Source of the DNA: Blastocystis hominis
Taxonomy: Eukaryota; Sar; Bigyra; Opalinata; Blastocystidae
Assembly (NCBI RefSeq): GCF_000151665.1
Contig: NW_013171867.1
Span: forward strand, 780,427 to 844,426
Direction: 5' to 3'
Length of the DNA: 64,000 nucleotides
The number at the start of each line of letters is the position of its first letter. The first letter of the stretch is position 1. Both the position numbers and the translations under genes were made by a program. Of this stretch, positions 34,491 to 45,403 are shown piece by piece. The notes below the pieces were generated by a model that saw only the letters and a program-made list of their open reading frames with translations, made no database searches and had not been told where the DNA came from.

Positions 34491-37400
34491 ATGGATACTC
34501 ATTGCGACGAATATACTATCAATCCCGAGAATGGCCGAAAGATCAAGATTGACACTCAAACCTAGAAACGATTGGCCGCCAAGTATTATATGATCGATGT
34601 TAAGTTCACAGATCAGACCAATTCATTCCTGATTCACGGGCGTATGTGTCAAACAGGGTATGGGATGAGAATATGAGGTCAATGAATGTAGCAAAGAAAC
34701 CAAAACATGTAGCTCCTCGTAAACGAGTTGGTGATCCCAAAGGAGAACGTAAGTATCTGATAGTGGGAAGCAAGGCATGAAACGAGCGATATCTCGAATA
34801 TGAGTGGAACGAACATGAATTCGGTTTGAAGAGAAAACAACCGTTGCCTGAATTCATGAACACAGTTGAGAAGAGACGACAAACACGACGCAACAAGTTC
34901 TTCGCTATTTTCGATCGCAAAGTCGCGGAAGGATGATTATCAAATGTGATCAATTCCTCACTTGGATATGCACTCACGTATTATCACACCGTGGATAAGA
35001 ACATGTACAAGGAATGGATGAATGAAAAGCCAACCAAAAAGGACTTTCGCCTCAAGAACGATGATGGCAAGAGAGTATGGGTTCGATTACCGGATGGAAA
35101 GAGTGAAGAGGAAGTGGAACCAATAAATATGATGATGGACGAGACAGACGATTTCAATGAGGTAGCGAAGAAGTACATCTTAAATGGCTTGCGCAAGTAC
35201 AACCAGTGTTTCATCACCATCATGGCATACAACCTCATGTGGACACATGATAGTTAACTCAAGATACTCAATCTCACCGATGATCGACTGGGACACCTTC
35301 GCATCATTCACAAAAATCGCATCGACGAGGGGTTGAAAGATTATCTGAGATGGTACAGAAATGCCATGGAGAAACAGGAGACGGAAGAAAGTGGTTTTGT
35401 TTCCATCGGTCGGATCGGTTTCCATATCGAGATGTTCCCACTTCGTACATTCGTGGGTTACAAACACCACACACCTTATATCATTGTACAGACAGCGGGT
35501 AACCCCAATATCAATGACAACCGGTGCCTGCAACGATGTCTCATCCTGGCAAGTGAAGGTGGACACAAGATCATTGCAAATCGCTAGATGAATGATAAAA
35601 GCATGTACAACAAGTGGTGGAAGCAACCCGAAAAGAATAAGGTGTTCGGTGTAACCATTCACGAGGCGAAGAAAGCAACGGACATTTGTGACAACAAGGC
35701 ATTCGATCAAAATGAAGATAAATTCGCGAGATTGGAAGAATTGTTGAAAGTCTCTCTCAATGTCTTCGAGGTCACTCTGTTACATGGATACGATGACAAC
35801 TCCGAGGATAAGTATGATCTATTCACGAGCTCTTAGATATACAAGCCGAAGGTGGATGAATTAGCCCTCTCTCTTTGCATTGTGAATGACATACAAGGGG
35901 AGGAGGGGGAGAACGAAATTCCCAAGCACTTCTTGTACACCAAGGATTTGAGCAATTTCAAACATCGCATCTTTCGTCAGAGTGATGCGAAAAATTATCA
36001 TCTCGCAAGAAACGTGAAGTACAGGTTCTGTGACTTCTTTAAATCAGAAACAGCCGTTCGAGTGCAAAAAGTACAGATGCATCGCTAACAGATGGATGAT
36101 CGTGATCAATACTAGCTATCGAGTGAGGAGACTCGGTTGCGATTTACAAATCAACGATTCGAAATGCCAGCACCGGTCGTGGTGTACGCTTTCTACGAGT
36201 CAGCCATTGATAACAAGAATAGACACAAGCCGATCATGCTGTCCTGTTTGGACGTGTCACACATTCCAACCAACCAGACGTAACTGCGGATTTTCCACTC
36301 ACCACACGAGGAAGAAAGCGATCTTCGTCCTTTCATGGACTATCTGGTTCGATTGCAAGAAAACGTGAAGAAGTATCTCTTCGATGAATTTCCCCTCGAG
36401 AACACTCCCGAAATCGAGAGAGATAATCAGTCTATGTCTGTGTGTCCATTCTGCCGCAAGAAACTGGAGGACGATAAGGTGAAACATTTCGCACATGTGA
36501 CAGGTGAGTATTCGAATGCCACTGAGACCCGTTTCTTCGAGGCTGGACAGTATATCTGCACCTGTTGTACCAAATGAAATCTCCAACTCTCGTTCAACAA
36601 GAAGAACTATCGATTGCCAGTGTATTTCCACAATGGATCGCACTACGACTTCACATTCATCATGAAACTTATTGCGACGATGCCCGGAAACCTCGAAGTC
36701 ATTCCAACCACCAAGGACAAGGAGATACAGATCGAATATCATGGTATTCAATTCAAGGACTCGTTGAAACTCATTAGCATTCCTCTCAAATTTATCGTGG
36801 CTCAGATGTTCGGTGGTAACCTCGATTTGTACGTGCACACCGAGATTCAACTCAGGAATACTATGAGGAACAGGGCAAGCAATGGAGTGACGAGTACATC
36901 GATTTGTTGACATGGAAAAAACTCATGTTCTACAGTCTCATCAAATCGTACGAGTCATTGAACAATACAACCATTCCTTCTCGCGAGCAATGCATCGACG
37001 ACATGAAAGGAGAGATGATTCCTCAAGACGAATATGATCACATGGTGAAGTTGTGGAATACATTCGATATCAAGACATGGGGTGAATACTACGAATTGTA
37101 CAATGTACTCGATGTGACTCTCATGGCCGATGCGTTCGAACATTTTCACAATACCACACTGAAGGCATTTAGTGTTGATCCCATGCATTACATCACAGCA
37201 CCACAGATGGCATATTCGCTCTTCTTGAAGGTCACATTTGAAGGCAATCATGGCATGAAGGCATTGAAGGCATTGTTTGAGAAGTGGGTTGTATACATCA
37301 CACGAACCAATACCAACGAGGGGATGAGTGAATAGCATCTGGAGAAGATCTTCATGGATCACATGGGTGAATTCTATAAGAACAAGGGCATTCGATTGAT

Positions 37401-38939
37401 GGAGACAGGCGAGATCGATGACTTCATGTGATTGTTGAAGAACCTGCGTGGAGGCATCACATAAATTGTGAAACAGCATGCCAAGGTCGACATTGACAAC
37501 TAGCAGCAAGCAACTGTTAGCAGTGAAGGCATTTATTATCTCGATGCCAACAATCTGTATTGTGGAGCCATGCATCGAATGATGCCTTACGAATTGGTGG
37601 GTATACCCGAGCGTCAAGAAGTGATGGAGAAGATCAATCGAAATCCGAACAGATGGATGGATTCAATCACTCAAGACATTTGACAAGTACGGATACTTCA
37701 TCGAGTGTGATATCGAAGCATCCACAGAACTCCACGACAAGTTCAATGACTTGCCATTCTTCCCCGTACAGAAGGCGGGTATGTGTTCCGATGGAATCAA
37801 GAAATTCGCTGAGAAGAGAGATATCGTGGACAAAGTGAAAGAGGTGAATACACCGAAGCTCATCTGCGATCTTGTACCTCGTCAAAAGTATCTCGTGCAT
37901 TACTCACTGTTGCAACTGGGCATTCAACAGGGTTATCGTGTCACGCACATTCATCACATCATTCGTTTCAGGCAGGCACCGTTCATCTTCGAATATGTGA
38001 AAATGTTGAGTGAGAAACGAGCCAAATCCAAGACCACTGTGGAGAAGAACCTGTACAAGCTGTTGGCAAACTCGACCTATGGCAAATTCGTGGAGACTGG
38101 ATTGAAATGGATGAAAGTGAAGTTCGCTAGCACGTGGAATAAACGTGAGGCAATCATCCAGAAGCATGGATATGACATGCTCGTAGGAACTATTATGTTC
38201 ACGGAGTATTTGATTGGCATCAAGTTGAATTTACCGATGGGCAAGGTAATGGAACCATTCTTCATCGGATTTGCCATCTTGGACATGTCCAAGCGCATCA
38301 TCTACGATTTCTACTATAATGTGCTCAAGAACATATTCGATAATGTGGAGATATTGGGACAGGACACGGACTCGCTCATCGTAAAATTGAGTGACAAGGA
38401 AAACATTATTCACGAGATGTGCGGCATGTACAAGTTTTTCGACTTTTCAGTTGGATAACACGAACTATTTCAATGGGCAACTCGTGAACTATTACGAACA
38501 AGAAGTAGACAAGAGCAAATTCTTTTCGCTCTCATCATTCCTCAACTTCAACAAGAAGCTGTCGGGACCTATCTTTAAGGACGAGCACAATGGACATCGC
38601 ATCACCGAGCTTGTGGGATATAGACCCAAGATGTACTGCCTCGTGGATGAGAAGCATGTGATACACAATGCAGCAAAGGGAGTACCTCGGAATGTGGTAA
38701 TCGATGGTGAGAGAATGAGTGTAAAAAACATCAAGTTATACAAGCGTGTACTCGAGGCAGAGAAGAAGGGAGATGCAGTGATCGAAGGCTCCTTCAAACT
38801 CATCAATAACCAGGGATTCGATATCACAACGAAGGAACAGACCAAGACACTCATGACTTGCCAGGATAACAAAAGATGGATCTTGGTAGACAACGCGCAT
38901 AAACTGGAATTCGTGCATTATCGTCTGTCTTACATGTAA
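34491..38939 (+). pseudogene. Protein-primed family B DNA polymerase (disrupted)
   Basis: Would replicate the element DNA. A short N-terminal module (C-x-x-x-x-I-N-P-E-N-G-R-K-I-K-I) starts at 34491. The polymerase frame runs from about 34685 with in-frame TGA, TAA and TAG codons (for example 34782, 34934, 35255, 35585, 35834, 36086, 36574) and frameshifts near 36880, 37680 and 38445. Blocks in order: Exo II H-N-G-S-H-Y-D-F at 36633, Exo III Y-x-x-x-D at 37100, Pol A D-A-N-N-L-Y at 37547, Pol B K-x-L-x-A-N-S-T-Y-G at 38060 and Pol C D-T-D-S at 38368. The expected Exo I D-x-E reads F-Y-E near 36200. TAA ends the last frame at 38937-38939, 135 bp inside the right repeat. Confidence 0.85.
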
Positions 38940-39073
38940 AGACGAGTTGTTTATTATTGGTCAGAGCAAGACAGTCTTGGAAGGGATGTAGGGGTTCCGA
39001 TACTTTTACGGGTTGATACAGGAGAACATGCCGTTACTAGGTGAGCCTTGGATAAGCAAGGAGTAGTACATCA

Positions 39074-39313
39074 CTTGTTCCTCTTTACCATAAACAGCAG
39101 GGGTGAGCAAAATAAGTTAAGGTTAAATTTCGTACCATATTTCTTATAATGCATAAACATAAAAGTTGTCCAGGGTCACCAACAGCGAACAATTATAAAT
39201 AGGGTCTCAGGGGCAACTTCAAGCTGTTGCCTCTCAGTTGACGGGGTCTGAAATATGAACCTGACTTATAATGGCCGAAAAAGGCCCATAAAATTTTGCG
39301 AATAAGCATCAAT
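39074..39313 (-). repeat. Right terminal inverted repeat
   Basis: Reverse complement of 19812-20041 with gaps; see the left copy for conserved blocks. Confidence 0.8.
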
Positions 39314-39348
39314 ATATATCCTGTAACTCCTTCATTCATTCAGTGAAT

Positions 39349-39377
39349 TGATTTGTTAATAAAAGAAGAAGAGAAAT
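39349..39377 (+). repeat. 29-bp direct repeat flanking the element (right copy)
   Basis: Partner of 19751-19779, 27 of 29 identical. A less exact match continues leftward through (ATTC)n sequence. Confidence 0.6.
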
Positions 39378-39465
39378 GAAAAGATATGACTAGAATTGAA
39401 ATGGGGTGTGAGTGAATGATGATAAGAATGTGATATATAAATAGGTTAGTGATGAATAGTAAAAT

Positions 39466-39583
39466 GAGAACGGCCATATCTGATGGAAAGCGCCCTAACC
39501 CGTCCGATCTAGGAAGCTAAGTCATCACGAGTCGAGTTAGTACCAGTGTGGGTGACTCGCTGAGAAGTCTCGATGCTGTTCTT
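39466..39583 (+). rRNA. 5S ribosomal RNA, copy 2
   Basis: Identical to copy 1 over 118 nt except for C at 39517 (GGAAGCTAAG, the canonical form). The upstream 50 bp also resemble those of copy 1, with TATATAAATAGG about 34-23 bp before the start. A T-run follows. Confidence 0.94.
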
Positions 39584-39589
39584 TTATTC

Positions 39590-40210
39590 CACTATTTTTT
39601 TCTTTTCATTGCATTACATTTTTATGCATGAATAGATATACGAATTAACCGAAATCGCGAATCATTTTTTATTTTCGTTCTACATTATTGTGTTATGGTT
39701 CATTCTTTAGTTTTACTGATTACTTGGATATCACTGGTATGAACACTTGATATCAATCTGTATTACCCGATTTATGTATTATTTCTAAATAGTTAACACA
39801 ATTGACTGCGTTAATGGTTCATAATTGAGTTTCTTTAATAACCTAATAATCAAAATACTCAATTATACTTATTATCTCTTAATGTGGTTGTATTGTGTGT
39901 TCATTGTAAACAATATCACATTGGTGGATATTACAATTAACTATCCATATATTTCGTTTCTGATAGTCATGTGAATTTCTTGCTTGGAGATATTAATTCA
40001 AAATTCCTATTTGTGATCATCATCACTATGCACCAAATGGATAGTAGTCATGACCTCTACTCAACCTCATTATTTTGTTGCTAATATCACACTTCGATTC
40101 AAAACACCGATTCGTCCCATACACACAATCACTATAGAAAACTCACTTCTGTAACAAAGGCTAATTAAACTAATAACATATTAAATTCCCACGCCTCAGT
40201 TCTTCCCCAC
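39590..40210. other. AT-rich intergenic stretch
   Basis: Nothing recognisable between the 5S gene and the next stop codon. Confidence 0.5.
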
Positions 40211-40216
40211 ACTCTT

Positions 40217-41674
40217 CTACTTCTTCTTCTTCTTCATCATCATCATCTGTTTCCCCTTCTCCTTCGCTATCTTCTTTCCTGACTTCTGCTTCCTCACATT
40301 AAATCCATCCTTCAATATCTGCAAAACATCCTCCTCAATAAACTCATCTTCATCAAACACCATTCCCTTCTCCTCCTCTTCGGGTTGACCCCAGTGCAAT
40401 TCTCTCACTTTCTGTTTCATCTCCGCAGTTTCCTCGTCTGATACATCTGTATAGTTCATGAATCGCTCCATCGCTCTGTATACCTTTTTCAGATCTCGGA
40501 ATTGAGCTCCGTTCAATACATACAGTCCATAGACAGAACGAATCAACCCAAATTGAATGCCAAGCCGCGCCATGCGGGCAAAAAGCGTGTTTGACAGCAC
40601 CAAACTTGCAGAAGTGCTGCTCTCCGAAGCGGCGTGTAGAACGTCGCTGAGTACAACCTCGAGGAGGGTTGCATCGTTAGTTATCTTCGCGATATCAAGC
40701 AGTAATGCAATGACAAATTGCTTTTCTTGGACAAACGATGTCGGCAAGTCGGAAAAAAGAGTCGAGCGGTAATCCAAATAGCCGGATACCACTCGCTTGA
40801 ATTCTGAAGAGGAAGCCAAGCTCCGTAAGTAGAGATAGACATGACGAGGAGAACAGAAACTGCTGTGGAGAAGGGAAGAACAGCGACTCCACTCATTGGA
40901 ATGAAGACAAGCAGTGAGAATGTGCTCTAAATCAAGTTCTCGCTGGTGCTTCTCGCTATCTGTTGTGACTGGAACGGATTGGAGGTGATTCCAGTAAGTA
41001 AAAGCTCGAGTAAGATTTGGAGAGTCGCTTTTGGAACAGAGATATAACCCCATTTGGTAGAGATTGGGAGATGAATCCGATTCAGAGTGGGACTACATAT
41101 ATAATAATAATAAATTCAAATAAAATACGAGCAAGAATCGATCCAAAAACTCTAGAAACTCAGAATACTGTCTAAAATGACAAACACGCCGCAATACTTC
41201 ATAGACAGAATTGGAAGAGAGATTAATGTATCTGTCTGCATCTTCAAGAACGTAATGTAGTAATGTCGGATCCTTCACTTGAATGGTAGCAATGACCAGC
41301 ATGCTGTATAAGTTGACCGCATGCTCTTGGGTTGCTTCTTTCTGGTATTCAATTGCCGTTTTACCTAAGGAAGTGAAACCACAATTCTGACATTTCTTTT
41401 CCAAATTCTTAATGATATCGCTCTTATTGCTCGTCATGGGATACTTGGCAATAAATTCATTTAAAAAAGGAGCAAATTCCTTGACATTGCGAGTCGCACC
41501 CTCTTTCGCCCCCTGATGACTTGAAAATGTCCGAGTGAAGGTAACTGGGAACTGCTGCAACTGTTTCGAAGATACTGCGAATTCCCTTCGAAAAGGGCAA
41601 GTAGGACAAGGGGTCAGCATAGAGAGTCGGCTGCTCCACAGACTGGAAAGAGATCGAACACTCTGTCTGATCAT
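40217..41674 (-). CDS. Organellar helical-repeat (PPR-like) protein
   Basis: Two frames, 41674 to 41093 and onward to 40217, join across a 36-nt intron whose donor is GTATTTTATT near 41133 and acceptor ATGTAG at 41095. The N-terminus is Arg/Ser-rich and acid-free, as in mitochondrial presequences. The body is all-helical with pairs of helices reminiscent of PPR arrays but without a tight 35-residue consensus. A C-terminal Glu-rich segment and a Lys-rich tail follow. It may bind organellar RNA. A competing frame overlaps 41457-41798, so the start is uncertain. Stop is genomic TAG. Confidence 0.5.
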
Positions 41675-42005
41675 CTTTCACAAATGTGACATATTTGCAT
41701 ATTTTTGGTGCTTTATAGCAATCTGTTTGGTACCCAACTTTCTCTTTGACACGGAGAGAAACAGTATCGAAACACTTTACTATTTGTTCCATGCACATAG
41801 CTAACTACCTTTCCACATATAGATTTCCTGTTTTCGACATGGATCAGGAGAAATAAAATCACGCAAGATGGTCCCTATTTAGTTATTCATTTCTAATAGA
41901 AATACACTATTCCAAATTGAATAATAATTAGGGCCTTCTCAGACACAATCGATTTAATCATATTTCTTCTGTGGATTATTTCTATCGCTCGATTGATATT
42001 TTGCA

Positions 42006-43052
42006 ATGAGCACGATTGCTAAGTACTCTTCTATTTTCGTAGAGGTTGGATACTTTTTACGTTAAGTTGATTTTGTAGGGTGCTACCACTTCTGTGAAGG
42101 CTGGAGCCAACCTCTGCTATGCTGCTTTCATTATGATGGTCTTGTCCGCTGTGGGTATGATCATCTCTCAGGTGATTGAGCAAAACTTTACCTCCTGCTC
42201 TTTCAAGGACTTGATGGTAGATTTTTATTTCGGATTTGACGGGTAGGATTACGTACCTAACTGTCTACAGGAGTATTTGGAGAACTCTTCTTCTGGAGCT
42301 GGTTTCCGCGTGATTCTCCGTCTTTTCGGTCACTATTTACCGAAGCCTACTGATATTTAGATGCGCTTGCTTCTCTGCTTCTCATTGCTGTTGGTAATTG
42401 TCTTGAGAACGTGTTCCGCGGCTCTGTGATGTCTCGTGTGCTGGTATGGGAAACTTTAGTCTATTGATTGTAGAACGGCACTCTGCATCTGGCCGCTCTG
42501 CTCGTCGTGTTCGAGGTGTGCTTCACTTCGGGTCTGTCCATCGTAGCATCGCAGTGAGTTGTTTATTGGTAGCAGCAGCGCGACTTCTACAAGCGCTGGA
42601 AGTACCAGAACTACATGCCTCAGATCGTGGCCACCGGTATCATGATCGATCACAGCTTCGATATGATCTGGACGCTGGATAACCTTCTGTACACCTATTT
42701 CTTGCTGATCCTCGGCTTCCTGACTTCGGAGCACGACGTAGCTGCTAGGAGGCGGATTGATGGGTAGAAGTTCTCTCGTGGATACACGATCACCGCGTAT
42801 GTGGGCTTCTGGACCGGAATTCTGTCCTTCCTGGGCAATATCATTCGACTGGGAGCGTCCAGCAAAGGCTTCGCCAATTTCTGCACGTTCCTGGAGTATG
42901 GAGGCAACTTGGTCATGCAGCTGACTCTGCTTGTGATTATTGTGTGGACTGGAAGAGCGCTGGCTGGAATGGAGGGAGATCTGATTGGCAAGAGAGGCCG
43001 CAAGGGCAAGAAGGGCCGCAAGGGCAAGAAGGGCAGGAAGAACAACGTCTAA
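42006..43052 (+). CDS. Six-pass membrane protein with Lys/Arg/Gly tail
   Basis: Seven phase-consistent exons: 42006-42044, 42079-42216, 42247-42328, 42361-42443, 42474-42542, 42573-42737 and 42768-43052, giving 286 aa. Introns are 30-34 nt. Six hydrophobic helices are visible at about residues 23-45, 85-100, 118-135, 165-195, 205-225 and 243-260. The last 30 residues are repeats of R-K-G-K-K-G, an 18-bp coding repeat at 43000-43040, probably cytosolic and a possible ER-retrieval or lipid-binding tail. I do not recognise the family. Stop is genomic TAA. Confidence 0.75.
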
Positions 43053-43121
43053 GGGGGTGTTCGCTTGCTGATTGATTGATTGATTGATTGATCTCTTACT
43101 AATTCTCGTAAGAGAAAGCAG

Positions 43122-43136
43122 TGTTTGTGACAAACA
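43122..43136. terminator. Back-to-back 3'-end elements (palindrome)
   Basis: TGTTTGTGACAAACA, overlapping head-to-head copies between the membrane-protein gene (stop 43052) and the minus-strand gene (stop 43209). Confidence 0.65.
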
Positions 43137-43208
43137 ATCGAAAAGAAATTCTTGAGAACTTCATAGGCGAAAGGCAACGGACTACACAGAAATCGACCGG
43201 GCGGCAGC

Positions 43209-45372
43209 CTACATGAGCGCCAGGAGAAAGGGAATGAGCTTTGAACGAGCCACCACGAGCTTCTTAAAGCTCCAAATCCGCTTGTTCTCTTCGATTTTGG
43301 TGAGATAATCGCTACACATCAGTATCACCCTGCGTCACCACATCAACGCATCGCGTGTTACGTAAATGCGACCATCGCGCGGACCTTGGAACCAGAAGAT
43401 ATTCAGCGAGTTCAGCACAGAAGTTATCGTGTTATACGTCTTTTTTGCAGGAGAATGGAAGTCCGTGATAAAGATCAAGTCGTGCACGGACTCCAGCGAA
43501 GCAGTGCTCATCTACTTCAAAGCAATCCACACCAACCACTACAGAAGAAAGTTCCTGCAGAACGATCGTTTTGCAGGCAGCCTGCTTCAGCTTCGCGCAG
43601 TCAATCACTTTGGGGAACTGCTGATACTGCTGGGAGAGCGTATCTTGCGGAAAGAGCAGCGACGCATATGGGTCGCTTTCAGGCAGCTTCGGATCACAAA
43701 GCATTCGAAAACGCACATTATTCTTCGCGTCGTTGTACACGTCGATCACGAGCTGCGTGTCTTCGAAGGCTTCGATCAATGCCGAATAGCTGCGAGTGAG
43801 AGACTGCGATATCCATCATCCACATTCGCCCATCGAACGGAATTTTGTCTTTATTCATGTATTGAATCAGCGAGTCCAGTTTGTCATACTCGTGAAAATG
43901 GCCCAGCAACTGAATCATCTGGAGATAGAAATCGACGGAAGGTGTCGTCGTCTACTTCCCATCGATTTTCGTCCACTACCTTTCGATATCGATGCATCAA
44001 TGTCATCGCTAACGCGAGGGTTTGCGCCCGCTCCTCCTCCTCCTCCACCTTATTCCCGTCCATCGACCGATGTTTCAGCGTGTGATTGAGCCCCATTAGA
44101 ATATACGTGTATCTACTCGCCATCGCCTCGAAACCCAAACGATTCCCCGTTAAACCCAAGCGAATGCGATGCGTCGAGAGCGACCGTCCGTGCGCTTTTG
44201 ATGTCCCCCGTCTGAACAACACAACGTTCCCTCAACGCTACTTTCATTAATGCGTAAATGTAGTGGTTGAACACTTCTTTCTGATCGCAACCCGTCGATT
44301 CGCACACAGCCACTCTGTTTCAATTCGATTGTGTACATTTACATCTCGTTTAGTTTCTCTTTGATGCTTTTCGAACTCTCCGATTCGGCATCGCTGCTCG
44401 AGAAGTAATTAAAAAGAACGGTGTAGCAGCTGCGAGGAATGGTGAGCGAATGCTCTGTTTTCTCGGCCATTTCGTGAAGTAATAGCAACGCTGCGTCGCC
44501 TTGATTGTTTCGACAGTTCACTTCAATGCCTGTTGAGTATGCTTTTAGTAGTTGGGTTTGAAGAGTGGATTTGGTGGATTCGTTCGGAGCGGTTTGAAGC
44601 TGGGCTTCGATCGAATGGATGAGTTTGTTCATTACAGCCAACGCGTCTTCTAGACGCTGGCAGTTGCTGTAGGAACGAATGATGCTCAGTTGCACGTTTT
44701 CGTCCAAGTTCATGTCTGTTTTGCTCATTATCTCGTAGAGATGGATAATTTTGTCGTACTGCTTGTATTTAAACAGCATCATGTAAATGCTTGTGGTGGC
44801 GGGAATCGACATAGAAGACAAAATTCCCTTCTCGAAGGCGCACTGCAAGTAAATCTGAAAGAGAAAAGGCAAACCGTTAGAAGCTTGTAACCATTCATGT
44901 ACGTCTCTGGCATTGCAGCATGCAATGACCATGCTGTTAAACACGTCGATCTGGTCTTGCTTCGAAGAAAACGCTTGCTTTTCCAACATTTTCGTAATCA
45001 CGCCAATCTAGATTGCTATCCATAGAATAACCCTACGTCTTTCTGAGAAAAATCACTAATAACAGAATCGTCCTTCAAAGCGCTAATTACCGATTCGGGT
45101 AGCGAAACACTTGATTTGGGTAATTCCTTGATTGTTTGAATGATCTTCTCGGGGTCTATCTACAAACAGAACGTGAACAGCACAGTCCTTACATAAAAGT
45201 CACCTTCGTCTTTGAATCCTGTTGAAAATAATTGTTTTCTTATCGCTGACTGTGAAAATGCATCACATCGTGTAGAAAAACACCGCAATGCAAACATTGT
45301 TCTTTTGTTGTATATAAATACACGGGGACTTATTCTACGAACTAGAATACAGGTTCTCCCTATCGCATTCAT
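43209..45372 (-). CDS. Organellar PPR-like protein
   Basis: Many exons. The N-terminus at 45372 has an Arg/Ser-rich presequence with no acidic residue in the first 35. Phase-consistent introns include 45193-45163 (31 nt), 45035-45007 (29 nt), 44341-44314 (28 nt) and 43312-43286 (27 nt); some others are less certain. The body is alpha-helical with PPR-like motifs (Y-x-x-M-L-F-K-Y-K-Q-Y-D-K-I-I-H-L-Y-E) near 44770. The C-terminal 120 residues include a hydrophobic strand, then G-R-I-Y-V-T-R-D-A-L-M and a Trp/Lys segment. This loosely recalls the nuclease end of protein-only RNase P, but the D-D-W-Y motif is not seen, so I do not assign that activity. Stop is genomic TAG. Confidence 0.55.
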
Positions 45373-45403
45373 TTTCGTTCCCTTTCTAACAAACAAACAA
45401 TGA

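Larger units (their letters stand above)
19812..39313 (+). mobile_element. Degenerate Polinton/Maverick-type element
   Basis: About 19.5 kb between inverted repeats, the size class of Polintons. Two hallmark genes are present on the same strand: a DD35E retrovirus-like integrase and a protein-primed family B DNA polymerase, alongside probable structural genes. No FtsK-like ATPase, Ulp1-like protease or double jelly-roll capsid protein was recognised. Most ORFs carry stops and frameshifts, so the element looks dead. The block 21.8-30.7 kb contains genes that are not typical of such elements, so it is either cargo or host DNA caught between two partial copies. Confidence 0.7.

Noticed and set aside
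20668-38939. In-frame TGA/TAG codons read as a reassigned genetic code
   Set aside because: All three stop codons occur in element genes along with frameshifts, while host genes in the window use TAA, TAG and TGA as true stops.
34491-38939. C-to-T hypermutation (RIP-like) as cause of element decay
   Set aside because: Stops do not sit consistently at expected CGA/CAA/CAG codons, and indels are as common as stops.
41457-41798. Alternative minus-strand N-terminus overlapping the PPR-like gene start
   Set aside because: A spliced reading is possible, but it does not connect to the downstream frame; the 41674 start gives a presequence and continuity. Kept as an uncertainty.
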